Shown here piece by piece: positions 7,665 through 16,549 of a stretch of 31,116 nt of DNA. The notes beneath the pieces were generated by a model. That model did not search any database and was not told where the DNA came from. It saw only the letters and a list, made by a program, of their open reading frames with translations. Every line of letters begins with the position of its first letter. The stretch's first letter is position 1. The DNA lies in contig DIEQ01000090.1 in NCBI GenBank assembly GCA_002418705.1, positions 10,132-41,247 of the forward strand. Direction: 5' to 3'. The translations under genes and the position numbers were made by a program. The DNA comes from Mageeibacillus sp. UBA5770. Lineage in GTDB: Bacteria; Bacillota_A; Clostridia; Saccharofermentanales; Saccharofermentanaceae.

Positions 7665-8079
7665 ACGCGTCTATTACATTAATCCCCTGCCGAATTAAAT
7701 ATTCATGTATTTGCTGGACAGCCTCGTGGCTGATGATGTGCTCAATTGCGCATGCATCGTCATCGGCTGTTTTTTCAGGCATCCCGATTATATCGGTAAA
7801 AAGAGTTTTTAGTATTTTGTGTTTGCCTTCGAGGAGCGCGGCCGTCTCTTTTCCGATTTCAGTAAGGTAGATCTCCTGATACTTTTCGTTGGAGATATAT
7901 CCGAGTTTGGCAAGGACGCTCATGGCGTTGGTTACACTGGCTTTTGAGACATCGAGGTGAGACGCGATATCGCTGACGCGCACACCGGACAGCGAATCCT
8001 GACTGCAGGCACAGTTCTGGCGGGACAAATCGAAAATTGTCTCAAGGTAGTGCTGCATTGCAATGCTCAGGCTCTCCAT
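7663..8079 (-). CDS. DtxR/MntR-family metal-dependent transcriptional regulator
   Basis: The 138-residue product has the N-terminal winged HTH (recognition region around residues 36-60) and the dimerisation/metal domain of DtxR-type repressors, with no SH3 domain, as in short MntR forms. Candidate metal ligands are H10, E13, H87, C110, E113 and H114. The C-x2-EH set resembles DtxR/IdeR, where Cys102 binds Fe(II), rather than MntR, which has Glu there; H10 replaces the Met or Asp of the two subgroups. Iron versus manganese therefore cannot be decided. RBS AAGGAG lies 8 nt before the ATG. No metal transporter adjoins it, so its targets lie elsewhere. Confidence 0.8.
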   Translation of the reverse strand: MESLSIAMQHYLETIFDLSRQNCACSQDSLSGVRVSDIASHLDVSKASVTNAMSVLAKLGYISNEKYQEIYLTEIGKETAALLEGKHKILKTLFTDIIGMPEKTADDDACAIEHIISHEAVQQIHEYLIRQGINVIDA

Positions 8080-8459
8080 CGTGTCTCTCCTTTATATATA
8101 TGTATAAGATAGAGGCTATTATATCATTTTCGCGGCAAATTCTGTATGCATTGATTTGTTGTTCCAATAGCCTCCGGGGTGATATTTTACCAGGATTGAA
8201 TGCGCATGCCCATAACATTATCCGTGTTGACATAGTGCCTAAAAAGTCGTTTTGAAATTTACGATTTATTGTAATAAATACTCAAAAATCCTTAAAACTG
8301 AACATCCAATGATAAAGACGCTTAGAAATGCTGAAGATATAATGTGTACAAATAATACAAACGAAGGAACGTATGTAATCAATATTTTTACCGATAAATT
8401 GATTCGGTGGAGATAGAGAAAGAGGAAAAAACCCAAAATCAAACATGGAGGAAGAAGCA
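8080..8459. other. 380-nt intergenic region between dtxR-type gene and first ABC operon
   Basis: No gene is supported here. On the minus strand TATAAT at 8123-8118 is a good -10 for the metal regulator. It is overlapped by one arm of an inverted repeat GAGGCTATT (8112-8120) / AATAGCCTC (8166-8174). On the plus strand there are an isolated TTGACA (8227-8232) without a good -10, a TTTATT-GT-AATAAA palindrome near 8265-8278, a TATAAT at 8338-8343 with a poor -35, and ACAAATAATA at 8348-8357, a motif shared with other promoters in the window. Confidence 0.5.
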
Positions 8460-9548
8460 ATGAAAATGAAAATCCGAATGATCACAATTGCCATGTGCAT
8501 CTTAACGGCCGCATCAATGCTGCTGACAAGCTGTGCACAAACAGGAACGGATGCTACCAAAACTGCTGCTGAAGTAACGAAGGCCGCCGCCGGAGCTACT
8601 GCAGCTGATGCCGCTGCCCCGGTAGACGCTGCTGCCGTACCCGCATCTGCTGACGGTGAGTATTACATGATTTCATTCTTTGCCGGTGCAGAATATTTCA
8701 AAGGCTGCTTTGCAGGATTTGAAGCAGCCGCAACAGAAGCCGGAGTCAAGGCTTACTACATGGGTTCTCCCGGAAGTGACCTGAATGCAGAAGTTACTGT
8801 CCTTGAACAGGTCATTGCAAAAAATCCGAAGGGCATCGCCGTTTCCTGTGTTAACCCTGACGGCTTGAAGGATGCTATCGACAAGGCAAATGCTGCCGGA
8901 ATCCCGGTTGTATGCTTTGACGCTGACTCCCCGCAGTCCACAAGGTATTCTTTCCTCGGAACAGGCAACTATTATGCAGGTACAGTGGCTGCCAAGGCTC
9001 TCGGTGATATGCTCGGCGGAAAAGGCGAGGTTGGCGTTCTTCAGGTTCCCGGCCTGCTCAATCTTGAACAGCGTGCACAGGGATTCAAAGACACGATGGC
9101 TGAGTTCTATCCTGAGATCAAAATCGTTCAGACTGTTAACGGTAATCTTGACCAGGCTGAAGGCGCCAAAGTTACTGCCGGCATGATCCAGGCTTATCCT
9201 GATCTCGCAGGTATCTTCGGTTCTGACTCATCCGCCGGTGTAGGCGCTGCGACAGCTGTAAAAGAAGCCGGCCTTGCAGGCGAAATCAAAATCATCGCAT
9301 TTGATACGGATACAGGCACTCTTGATCTTATAAAAGAAGGAGTTCTCTCCGGTTCCATTGCACAGGGCACCTATAACATGGGCTGGTGGAGCTTCCAGAT
9401 GCTGTTCAATGTAAACGGCGGTGCCGGCAATTTCAATCCTGTCGAAGGCTGGAAAGAATTCAAAATGAATCCTCTTCCCCCGTCCATTGATACAGGCGTT
9501 GTCGTTGTTACAAAAGATAATGTTGAGTCGTTCTACGCTCAGCCTTAA
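8460..9548 (+). CDS. Sugar ABC transporter substrate-binding lipoprotein (RbsB-like)
   Basis: The mature protein is a type I periplasmic binding protein anchored by lipid. An N-terminal signal ends in the lipobox LLTSC, followed by an Ala/Thr-rich linker (to about residue 62) and the two-lobe sugar-binding fold of the ribose/galactose class (segments such as NPDGLKDAIDKANAAGIPVV and GIFGSDSSAGVGAA). The ATG at 8460 is preferred over one 15 nt earlier because GGAGG lies 8 nt upstream and MKMK is a normal lipoprotein start. It is the first gene of an importer with the ATPase and permease that follow. The ligand is probably a monosaccharide or polyol; the fold alone does not decide. Confidence 0.9.
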   Translation: MKMKIRMITIAMCILTAASMLLTSCAQTGTDATKTAAEVTKAAAGATAADAAAPVDAAAVPASADGEYYMISFFAGAEYFKGCFAGFEAAATEAGVKAYYMGSPGSDLNAEVTVLEQVIAKNPKGIAVSCVNPDGLKDAIDKANAAGIPVVCFDADSPQSTRYSFLGTGNYYAGTVAAKALGDMLGGKGEVGVLQVPGLLNLEQRAQGFKDTMAEFYPEIKIVQTVNGNLDQAEGAKVTAGMIQAYPDLAGIFGSDSSAGVGAATAVKEAGLAGEIKIIAFDTDTGTLDLIKEGVLSGSIAQGTYNMGWWSFQMLFNVNGGAGNFNPVEGWKEFKMNPLPPSIDTGVVVVTKDNVESFYAQP

Positions 9549-9580
9549 CTAAAAGTACTCTCTCCTCGGGTATCGACGGT

Positions 9581-9612
9581 TTCCCCTGCCGCAGCAGCAA
9601 CCGGCAGGGGAA
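9581..9612 (+). terminator. Intercistronic hairpin between binding protein and ATPase
   Basis: TTCCCCTGCCG and CGGCAGGGGAA form an 11-bp perfect stem with a 10-nt loop, 32 nt after the binding-protein stop. No T-run follows, so it is more likely a 3'-end stabiliser or partial terminator that gives more binding protein than transporter. Confidence 0.65.
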
Positions 9613-9660
9613 GCTGCAATCCCCAAAAACTATATGATTCATAGTAAGGAGGTTTTTTGT

Positions 9661-11169
9661 TTGGATAGAGATATTGTCCTTTCAGTAGAAGGTATCGTGA
9701 AAAGATTTCCCGGGACACTTGCTCTCAACGGCGTTCATCTTGAAGTGTGCAAAGGACAGGCGAATGCGCTGGTCGGCGAAAACGGAGCCGGAAAATCAAC
9801 CCTGATGAATATTATTTCCGGTGTTTTCAAGCCTGATTTCGGAAAAATTACTTTCATGGGTGAAGAAGTCTGTTTTGACTCGCCGGATGAGGCTCAAAAA
9901 GCAGGTATTGGATTTGTGCATCAGGAGCTGAGCCTTTGCACACATTTAAGTGTAAGTGAAAACATTTATATGGGACGGGTCCCGAAAAATAAGTTTGGAC
10001 TCCTTGATAAGAAAAAATTATACAGCGATTCGCAAAAGCTGCTTGACCTTTTCCACGTGAGCTTTACCCCTGATACGCAGGTAGGGTATTTGAATATAGC
10101 GGACCAGCAGATTGTTGAAATTGCGAAGGCCCTTTCTCTTGACTGCAAGCTGATTATTTTTGACGAACCTACATCATCACTGACCGAATGTGAAACCGAA
10201 ACACTTTTCAGCATAATCGATGACATCAAAAAGAGAGGAATCAGTGTTCTTTATGTCAGTCACAGAATGGCAGAAATTTTCAGGATCTGTGACTGCTGCA
10301 CTGTATTTAAAGACGGTACGTATGTAGACACAGTGGCAACGAAGGATGTGAGCAGCGACGATATAATCCGGATGATGGTCGGACGCAGCATTGAACATTT
10401 ATACCCGGAAAAAGCGGCGCAAATTGGCGATGTGACACTTGAAGTTAAAAATTTCTCGAGTAAAGGACGATTTAAGGACATATCATTTTCTGCTCATAAA
10501 GGCGAAATATTAGGATTTTACGGCCTGGTCGGTGCAGGCAGGACTGAGGTATTCCGCGCAATTTGCGGAATAGATAAATTTGACAGCGGAACCGTTCTGC
10601 TGGATGGCAAAAAAATCACAATAGCAAATTATAAAGATGCAATCGATCATGGTTTTGCATACCTTACGGAAGATCGTAAAGGACAGGGTCTTTTTCTGGA
10701 ACTTTCTATATTCCAAAATATTTCGGCAGCGAAGCTCGAAAATGTTTCACACAATCTATTGATTGATCAGTCAAAGGAACGTGTATTGTGCGAAAAGTAT
10801 GTGGATGAGCTGAATATAAAAGTAGCATCGGTTTCCAGTAAAGTGGCGAGCTTAAGCGGCGGAAACCAGCAGAAAGTGATGATTGGAAAGTGGCTGGCGG
10901 CAGCCCCTAAGTTCCTGATTATGGATGAACCGACAAGAGGTATCGATGTCGGGGCCAAAAGTGAGATTCACAATATGTTACGGGAGCTGTCCAACCGGGG
11001 CATCAATGTAATCATCATTTCTTCCGAATTGCCTGAAGTAATCGGAATGTCGGACAGAGTGATCATTATGCACGAGGGTTCCGTCACAGGTGTTGTAGAT
11101 GCTGGTGAAATGAGTGAAGAAAAAATAATTATGTATGCGTCTGGCGAAGGGGTATGTTCTGCCGGCTGA
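9661..11169 (+). CDS. Sugar ABC transporter two-domain ATP-binding protein (RbsA/MglA type)
   Basis: The 502-residue protein contains two fused nucleotide-binding domains, the hallmark of CUT2 sugar importers. NBD1 has Walker A GENGAGKST, a degenerate signature (IADQQ) and Walker B LIIFDEPT. NBD2 has the degenerate Walker A GLVGAGRTE, an intact LSGGNQQ signature and LIMDEPTRGIDVG. The asymmetry between the two sites is normal for this family. The TTG at 9661 is taken as the start because AGGAGGT lies 8 nt upstream; the ATG 27 nt earlier would put that RBS inside the gene. It energises import by the permease encoded next. Confidence 0.93.
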   Translation: MDRDIVLSVEGIVKRFPGTLALNGVHLEVCKGQANALVGENGAGKSTLMNIISGVFKPDFGKITFMGEEVCFDSPDEAQKAGIGFVHQELSLCTHLSVSENIYMGRVPKNKFGLLDKKKLYSDSQKLLDLFHVSFTPDTQVGYLNIADQQIVEIAKALSLDCKLIIFDEPTSSLTECETETLFSIIDDIKKRGISVLYVSHRMAEIFRICDCCTVFKDGTYVDTVATKDVSSDDIIRMMVGRSIEHLYPEKAAQIGDVTLEVKNFSSKGRFKDISFSAHKGEILGFYGLVGAGRTEVFRAICGIDKFDSGTVLLDGKKITIANYKDAIDHGFAYLTEDRKGQGLFLELSIFQNISAAKLENVSHNLLIDQSKERVLCEKYVDELNIKVASVSSKVASLSGGNQQKVMIGKWLAAAPKFLIMDEPTRGIDVGAKSEIHNMLRELSNRGINVIIISSELPEVIGMSDRVIIMHEGSVTGVVDAGEMSEEKIIMYASGEGVCSAG

Positions 11170-11196
11170 AGTATCAAGATAGAAAAGGTGGTTATT

Positions 11197-12204
11197 ATGA
11201 GTATTAACAGTCAGACTCTCAAAAAGAACAAGCTGCTCAGCAGCTTGAAAGGACACAGGGAAACCACGGTTTTTATGGTTATTATTTTCCTTGCTGTGGT
11301 CCTGAGCATCATTTCTCCCTATTTCGTTACTTCGAGTAATCTTTCCACAACGGCCCTGGGTCTGTCATCAGACGGTGTCATTGCGGTCGGCATGTGCATT
11401 GTACTTCTTACGGGGGGCATTGATTTGTCGGTTGGTTCAGTGATGGCGATGTCTATGGTAATCACAGGAATGCTTTATGTGGATTACGGTCTCAACATCT
11501 GGCTTACAGCCGGTATCGCACTCCTCTTTTCTGTATTCTGCGGCTTTATCAGCGGCGTGCTGATCGGAAAAGTCGGACTCAACCCGATGATTACAACACT
11601 CGGTATGATGAACATGACCCGCGGTGTTGCATACGTTCTGACAAGGGGATCCCCGCTTTCATTACCGTCTGTAGACAGCAATTTTATCTACCTGGGTGCA
11701 GGCAAGTTTTTCGGGGTTCCCATGTTTGTCATTATCTTCATTATCATAGCGCTTATCTTTCATTTCCTTCTTAATAATGTAACGACGATGAGAAAAGTAC
11801 TGTATACAGGCTCAAGCGAAAAAGCAGCCAAGCTGAGCGGTATCAACACCTCCAATATCAAACTGGGTGTATACATGACTTCCGCAGCGCTTGCCGGCAT
11901 TGCCGGGATCCTCTCGCTTTCACGATTTAAAGTTGCGACGCCAAATGCCGGCATAGGCACGGAAATGCGTGTCATCTCCGCCTGTATCATTGGCGGGACG
12001 AGCCTTATCGGAGGTGAAGGATCCATTTTCGGTGCTGTTCTCGGAGTTCTGATGCTTAATATTATCAATAATGGCCTGGTGCTGCTCAATGTATCCGTTT
12101 TCTGGCAGGACCTGATATCCGGCGCTATCCTGATCACTGCTGTTACAGTCGATTTCATGAGTCAGAAAAATAAGGCCAGGAAACGTATTCAAAAAACTGC
12201 ATAA
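11197..12204 (+). CDS. Sugar ABC transporter permease (RbsC-like)
   Basis: The 335-residue integral membrane protein has about eight to ten hydrophobic helices and the CUT2 permease signature LLTGGIDLSVGSVMAMS near residues 70-86, plus the GG(T)SLIGGEGSIFGAV coupling region at the C-terminal side that contacts the ATPase. AAAGGTGG lies 5 nt before the chosen ATG. Only one permease gene is present in this transporter, so it probably works as a homodimer, unlike the two-permease importer of region 3. Confidence 0.92.
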   Translation: MSINSQTLKKNKLLSSLKGHRETTVFMVIIFLAVVLSIISPYFVTSSNLSTTALGLSSDGVIAVGMCIVLLTGGIDLSVGSVMAMSMVITGMLYVDYGLNIWLTAGIALLFSVFCGFISGVLIGKVGLNPMITTLGMMNMTRGVAYVLTRGSPLSLPSVDSNFIYLGAGKFFGVPMFVIIFIIIALIFHFLLNNVTTMRKVLYTGSSEKAAKLSGINTSNIKLGVYMTSAALAGIAGILSLSRFKVATPNAGIGTEMRVISACIIGGTSLIGGEGSIFGAVLGVLMLNIINNGLVLLNVSVFWQDLISGAILITAVTVDFMSQKNKARKRIQKTA

Positions 12205-12224
12205 GTAAACGCGAGGAGAATATT

Positions 12225-13397
12225 ATGAAGAATTTTACTTACTTCAATCCGACAAGAGTCTATTTTGGCATCGGGGAATTCAATAACCTGGGAACGTATG
12301 CCGGGAAACTCGGAAAAAAAGCCCTGCTGGTCAAAATGGAAGGATATCTGGAAACATCCGGAGTATATGCCAGGGCAAAGAAACTCATGGAAGATGCCGG
12401 GATGACCGTTTTCGAGCTCAGTGGTGTGACGGCCAATCCGAAGCTTACAAAAATTGACGAAGGCGTCAGGATGTGCAAAGAGCTTGGTATTGAGGTCGTT
12501 ATTCCGGTCGGTGGCGGAAGCTGTATAGACTCAGCTAAAGCAATCGCATACGGGGCTCTGGATGACGGCGATATTTGGGATTTCTTCGCTTTGAAACGGG
12601 TCGCTGCCGCATCGCTTCCCATTGGCGCGGTCTCTACCATTGCTGCGACAGGCTCTGAAATGAATGTCAATTGCGTGGTAACCAACGACCGCAATCCTGA
12701 TATGGCGACATGGCGCAAGTGGTCGACCCACTTTGAACACAGTTTCCCGAAGTTCGCCATTATCGATCCCGAAATGCAGAAAACGCTGCCCCAATATGTG
12801 ACGGCCTGTGGCATGGCGGACATCATCTCACACATTATGGAGCCTTATTTTGACAGCGAACGCAATACGCCGATCCAGGACGCCTTGGGAGAAGGCATCA
12901 TGAAGACCGTTATTGCAAGCGAAGGAATTCTGGCTGATAAAGAGAATCTCGATCACAGGGCCAATCTCAGCTGGGCGGCGACGCTTGCAATCAACGGCTG
13001 GGCGGATGTCGGCCGCGCAGGCAAGGCATGGGATGCCCACACGATTGAACATGACGTGGGCGCGATGACCGATTGTGCCCATGGCGCCGGACTCGCTGTC
13101 GTGCAGCCGTCCTGGCTCCGCTACTTAAACAGAAAGGATTCCACCAAGTTTGCCCAATTCGCCAGGAATGTCTTTGGGATTGAACAGGGAACCTTGTCTG
13201 ATTATGAGCTCGGTGAACAGGGGATTGATGCACTCAAGGAGAAGTTCAACAGCTGGGGAATGCCTGTAACTCTTCAGGATCTGAAGCTTTCAAAGGAAAT
13301 GCTTCCTGTTATTGCCAGAAAAATCACACAGAATCCGGAAGGACAGGAGCTGGTTTACGAAGATGTCCTGGCCGTTCTGGAAAATTGCTGGGAATGA
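12225..13397 (+). CDS. Iron-containing alcohol dehydrogenase (YqhD/butanol dehydrogenase-like)
   Basis: The 390-residue enzyme belongs to group III metal-dependent alcohol dehydrogenases. The dinucleotide motif GGGSCIDSAKAIA is at 97-109. The metal ligands D199, H203, H272 and H286 have the same spacing as D194, H198, H267 and H281 in E. coli YqhD. Such enzymes interconvert aldehydes or ketones with alcohols using NAD(P)H. Within this cluster it may oxidise an imported polyol or reduce an aldehyde from sugar cleavage. GAGGAG lies upstream of the ATG and the gap to the permease gene is 20 nt, so it is co-transcribed with the transporter. Substrate is not identifiable from sequence. Confidence 0.9.
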   Translation: MKNFTYFNPTRVYFGIGEFNNLGTYAGKLGKKALLVKMEGYLETSGVYARAKKLMEDAGMTVFELSGVTANPKLTKIDEGVRMCKELGIEVVIPVGGGSCIDSAKAIAYGALDDGDIWDFFALKRVAAASLPIGAVSTIAATGSEMNVNCVVTNDRNPDMATWRKWSTHFEHSFPKFAIIDPEMQKTLPQYVTACGMADIISHIMEPYFDSERNTPIQDALGEGIMKTVIASEGILADKENLDHRANLSWAATLAINGWADVGRAGKAWDAHTIEHDVGAMTDCAHGAGLAVVQPSWLRYLNRKDSTKFAQFARNVFGIEQGTLSDYELGEQGIDALKEKFNSWGMPVTLQDLKLSKEMLPVIARKITQNPEGQELVYEDVLAVLENCWE

Positions 13398-13436
13398 TCG
13401 ATGCATCAATCAGATAGAATGCAGGGGGCTATGAAT

Positions 13437-14417
13437 ATGAAAAAATTGAAATACGGAATAGGCCTTTGGACAGTAGGATTTACAGCGGACCGGTTTATCC
13501 CGAACGGATATCGTCCTGCCGGTACTTTTATCAGACAAATTAAAGATGTCGCAAGAATACCCGGCATTGAAGCTGTTCAGATTCATTTTCCGGATGACTT
13601 CGACGGATATACGCCAAAGGAAGTCAAGGATATCGTGAATTCCAACGGACTCGAGCTGAAAACAGTCAACATGAATCTGTTCGGTAATCCGATCTTCAAA
13701 TTCGGAGCGTTTACCAATGCCGATGAGAAGATCCGCCGCCTGGCCATTGACAGCTGTATGCGCGGGATTGAGACCATCCGCGAGATCGGCGTCAGTCATC
13801 TGGAGATCTGGCCGGGTCAGGATGGCTTCGATTACAATTTCCAGAGTGATTATAATCATTTATGGGACGGCACAGTTACGGCACTTAAGGAAATTACCGG
13901 TTCGGCGCCGGATATTAAATTCTCTTATGAATACAAGCTTAAGGAACCCCGCATGTATTGCCTGGTTTCAAATGCCGGGAGGGCGCTTGCCCTCGCAAAT
14001 GAAGTTGGTGCAAGTAATTTCGGTATCGCGCTTGATTACGGACATTCGCTGTTGTCCCGTGAGAACCCGGCGGAAGCACTGGACTTCCTGACACGTTCGA
14101 ACAAATTGTTCAACATTCATTTCAATGATGCCTACGGTGAATTTGATGATGACATGATTTCCGGCACGGTAAGCGTATGGAAAACACTTGAGTTCATTTA
14201 TCATCTGAAAAACTCCGATTACGACGGCTATGTCAATCTTGATATGTTTCCTTTCCGTGAGGATCAGGTTGAAGCAGCGGCCCTTGCCGTGCGTATGGGA
14301 CAGGCTTACGAATCCCTGGCGGAGACCCTTGATATGGCAGCGATTCAGCAATATCAGCGGGAAAATAATCTGCCGGCTATTTTCGAAGTACTTCGCAAGC
14401 ATGTTCTGGTTCGTTGA
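13437..14417 (+). CDS. Xylose-isomerase-like TIM-barrel sugar isomerase/epimerase
   Basis: The 326-residue protein has the AP-endonuclease-2/xylose isomerase fold. Likely metal ligands are E165 (in SYEYKLKE), D200 (in ALDYGHS), H228 (in NIHFND) and D269 (in VNLDMFP), as in sugar isomerases and 3-epimerases of this superfamily. The WPGQDG and FQSDY segments also recall ketose/aldose isomerases. The ATG at 13437 is preferred: AGGGGG ends 8 nt upstream, and the upstream ATGs lack such spacing. It probably interconverts a ketose with an aldose or its epimer in the same route as the AraA-like enzyme two genes downstream. The exact reaction is not assignable. Confidence 0.8.
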   Translation: MKKLKYGIGLWTVGFTADRFIPNGYRPAGTFIRQIKDVARIPGIEAVQIHFPDDFDGYTPKEVKDIVNSNGLELKTVNMNLFGNPIFKFGAFTNADEKIRRLAIDSCMRGIETIREIGVSHLEIWPGQDGFDYNFQSDYNHLWDGTVTALKEITGSAPDIKFSYEYKLKEPRMYCLVSNAGRALALANEVGASNFGIALDYGHSLLSRENPAEALDFLTRSNKLFNIHFNDAYGEFDDDMISGTVSVWKTLEFIYHLKNSDYDGYVNLDMFPFREDQVEAAALAVRMGQAYESLAETLDMAAIQQYQRENNLPAIFEVLRKHVLVR

Positions 14418-14439
14418 GACAAAAGGGGGAGATGAGCAT

Positions 14440-14958
14440 ATGAATACAACAATATTTCCGATCGGTGTCCGCCGGGACGGCTCCTATTACACTCGAATAG
14501 AGTGGGCGAGCCACACGGTAACCGACCCTTTGATCTGGGTGAATAATTTGATTGACGATGATACAGAGCGAAACGGCGGAACCTGGGGCGCCAATACTAT
14601 GGGCCCGGCGGATGTGGTTCTAAGTTTTTTCGGCGAAGAACAGAGCATTTCAAAAATCAGGATTTTTCATAATGTCGGTGTACCTCACAGTGTTCTCGAG
14701 GAGTTGGCTGAAACGATAAATCTATATGCCGGTTCCGATGAAGCAGTGCGTGCACTTCGCAGTGCCGAGTCAAAAATCAGCGATGCCGCATGGGACAAAT
14801 TCCTGACATGCAAGATGGAAAAACGTGAGGGATGGTTTGAATTTGTCCTTGAGAAGCCTGTAAATGCGAAATTCGTGCGTATGGAGCTCGTTAAGAACTT
14901 CGGCACCCTGCCTGACTGCCCCTGGACAGAGACAAGTGAAATCAAAATCTATCCATAA
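14440..14958 (+). CDS. Small discoidin-like (F5/8 type C) cytoplasmic protein, function unknown
   Basis: The 172-residue protein has no signal peptide or membrane segment. Its pattern of beta strands, with NLIDDD near the N-terminus, the central ISKIRIFHN strand and the C-terminal KFVRMELVKN...ETSEIKIYP, resembles a galactose-binding/discoidin domain (F5/8 type C). Such domains normally occur as parts of secreted glycosidases, so a free intracellular copy is unusual. The start at 14440 follows AGGGGGAG. It lies between two sugar isomerase genes in a tight operon, which suggests an accessory or sugar-binding role in that pathway. The fold call is from pattern only. Confidence 0.6.
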   Translation: MNTTIFPIGVRRDGSYYTRIEWASHTVTDPLIWVNNLIDDDTERNGGTWGANTMGPADVVLSFFGEEQSISKIRIFHNVGVPHSVLEELAETINLYAGSDEAVRALRSAESKISDAAWDKFLTCKMEKREGWFEFVLEKPVNAKFVRMELVKNFGTLPDCPWTETSEIKIYP

Positions 14959-14983
14959 ATAAATTGGCAAAGGAGTAATGAAT

Positions 14984-16381
14984 ATGATTACGAAAAGAAG
15001 GCCTAAGATCGGATTTCTGGGAATTATGCACGGTCTCTATGATGCGGATCAGCCTGAACTGCCGCTTGAACAGGAGGCGTGGGCCAGAGAAGTCGTGGCG
15101 CAGCTCAAGGATGCTGCCGACATTGATTTCCCGGGAGCCGCCAAAGATAGAAGCTTAATCGAAAAGTACGTCAAACATTTCAACGACAGTGAGTATGACG
15201 GGATTATGGTTGTCAACCTGCTTTATGGTCCCGGCATGCGCGTCGTGCAGGCCTTTAAGAACAACAGGCTTCCGGTTATGATTGCCAACATCCAGCCGCT
15301 ACCGACGGTTACGCAGGACTGGGACTGGAAGAAATGCACAACCAACCAGGGAATCCATGGAATCCAGGACACCTCCAACATGCTGATGCGCCTGGGATTA
15401 AAGCCTGAAATCATTACGGATGACTGGAAATCGGATAACTTCCTCCATTTCTTTGCTGATTGGGCATCGGCTGCATTTACGGCTGCAGCCCTGAAGAAAA
15501 CGCGTGTTTCCATCATCGAAAAGATGCAGGGAATGGGCGACATCATGGGTGATGAAGTTGCTTTCTACCGTGTTTTCGGGATGGAAGTCAACTATGACGG
15601 ACTTGGAGAAGTCGTCAAGTGCTTTGAGACCGTAACAGATGAAGAGATTGATGCCTATGTAGAAGTAGACAGGCAGAACTTTGAGATTGACCCGTCACTG
15701 ACACAGGAGAATCATCGCTATGCCGCGAAACTGCAGCTGGCTTTTGAGAAATTCTGTGAGAAGTACAGATATGATGGCTTTACGGCTAATTTTAATGTCT
15801 TTAAAGAAGATGGAAGAATCAGGCAGCTGCCTATTCTCGGCGCGAGCAATATGCTGGCAAAGGGATATGGTTATTCGGCCGAAGGCGATGTACACATTCT
15901 TGCCTGTACCGTTATGGGTCATCTTATATCGGAGAACCCGCACTTCACGGAAATGTATTCCCTTGACTACGCAAGGGATGCTGCGATGCTGAGCCACATG
16001 GGAGAGGGCAACTGGAAAGTCGCAAGAAAAGACCGCCCCATCAAGCTGATTGACCGCCCCCTGGATATCGGTGACCGGGATAATCCCCCGACTCCCGTAT
16101 TCAGCGGTGAGCCCGGTGAGGCAACCATCATTTCCCTCGTCGCGATTGAGGGAGATAAATACCGGCTCGTAGCTTCTGTCGGGACCGTCCTCGATACGGC
16201 TGAAATTCCCGGCATGCTCATGAACTACACTTTCTTTGCCCCGAATACCGGAATCCGGTCGGCTATGGACGGGTGGCTTCGAAATGGAGGGACTCATCAC
16301 CAGGTTATGTTTGCCGGTAATCAGATGAGAAAATTCAAAATGCTTTGTGGCGTCCTTAATATTGAATTCGTTGAAGTGTGA
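14984..16381 (+). CDS. L-arabinose/L-fucose isomerase family protein
   Basis: The 465-residue protein resembles AraA in length and layout. E300 (in YSAEGD), E323 (in FTEMY), H338 (in LSHMGEGNW) and H438/H439 (in GTHHQV) align with the Mn(II)-binding E306, E333, H350 and H450 of E. coli AraA. The family interconverts aldoses and ketoses. The rest of the sequence diverges from AraA, so arabinose should not be assumed. An ATG at 14978 is also possible, but AGGAG is only 2 nt from it and 8 nt from 14984. It is the last structural gene before a hairpin and the SorC regulator. Confidence 0.85.
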   Translation: MITKRRPKIGFLGIMHGLYDADQPELPLEQEAWAREVVAQLKDAADIDFPGAAKDRSLIEKYVKHFNDSEYDGIMVVNLLYGPGMRVVQAFKNNRLPVMIANIQPLPTVTQDWDWKKCTTNQGIHGIQDTSNMLMRLGLKPEIITDDWKSDNFLHFFADWASAAFTAAALKKTRVSIIEKMQGMGDIMGDEVAFYRVFGMEVNYDGLGEVVKCFETVTDEEIDAYVEVDRQNFEIDPSLTQENHRYAAKLQLAFEKFCEKYRYDGFTANFNVFKEDGRIRQLPILGASNMLAKGYGYSAEGDVHILACTVMGHLISENPHFTEMYSLDYARDAAMLSHMGEGNWKVARKDRPIKLIDRPLDIGDRDNPPTPVFSGEPGEATIISLVAIEGDKYRLVASVGTVLDTAEIPGMLMNYTFFAPNTGIRSAMDGWLRNGGTHHQVMFAGNQMRKFKMLCGVLNIEFVEV

Positions 16382-16410
16382 TATGAACGGATTATTCATC
16401 TAATTGGGAC

Positions 16411-16465
16411 GGCGTACTAAGAAAGATTCCCTCTTTTGCCATGGGGAATCTTTCTTCTGTTCGCC
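16411..16465 (+). terminator. Hairpin after the AraA-like gene
   Basis: A 13-bp perfect stem (16419-16431 with 16444-16456) carries a 12-nt loop, and GGCG/CGCC (16411-16414, 16462-16465) can pair outside it. It follows the stop codon by 30 nt. The T-run is interrupted (TTTCTTCTGTT), so termination may be partial. Confidence 0.7.
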
Positions 16466-16549
16466 GCATACAAGACTTTATGTTAGTTCTTTGATAAAAT
16501 AAAATCGAATCATGAGGCTCATTCAAATCCTGAGCGGATAAGGTGTGAT

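Noticed and set aside
8227..8255. TTGACA as promoter of the first importer operon
   Set aside because: No acceptable -10 lies 16-18 nt downstream.
14230..14439. Longer N-terminal version of the discoidin-like protein
   Set aside because: The extra 70 residues overlap the end of the isomerase gene and lack an RBS, whereas AGGGGGAG precedes 14440.
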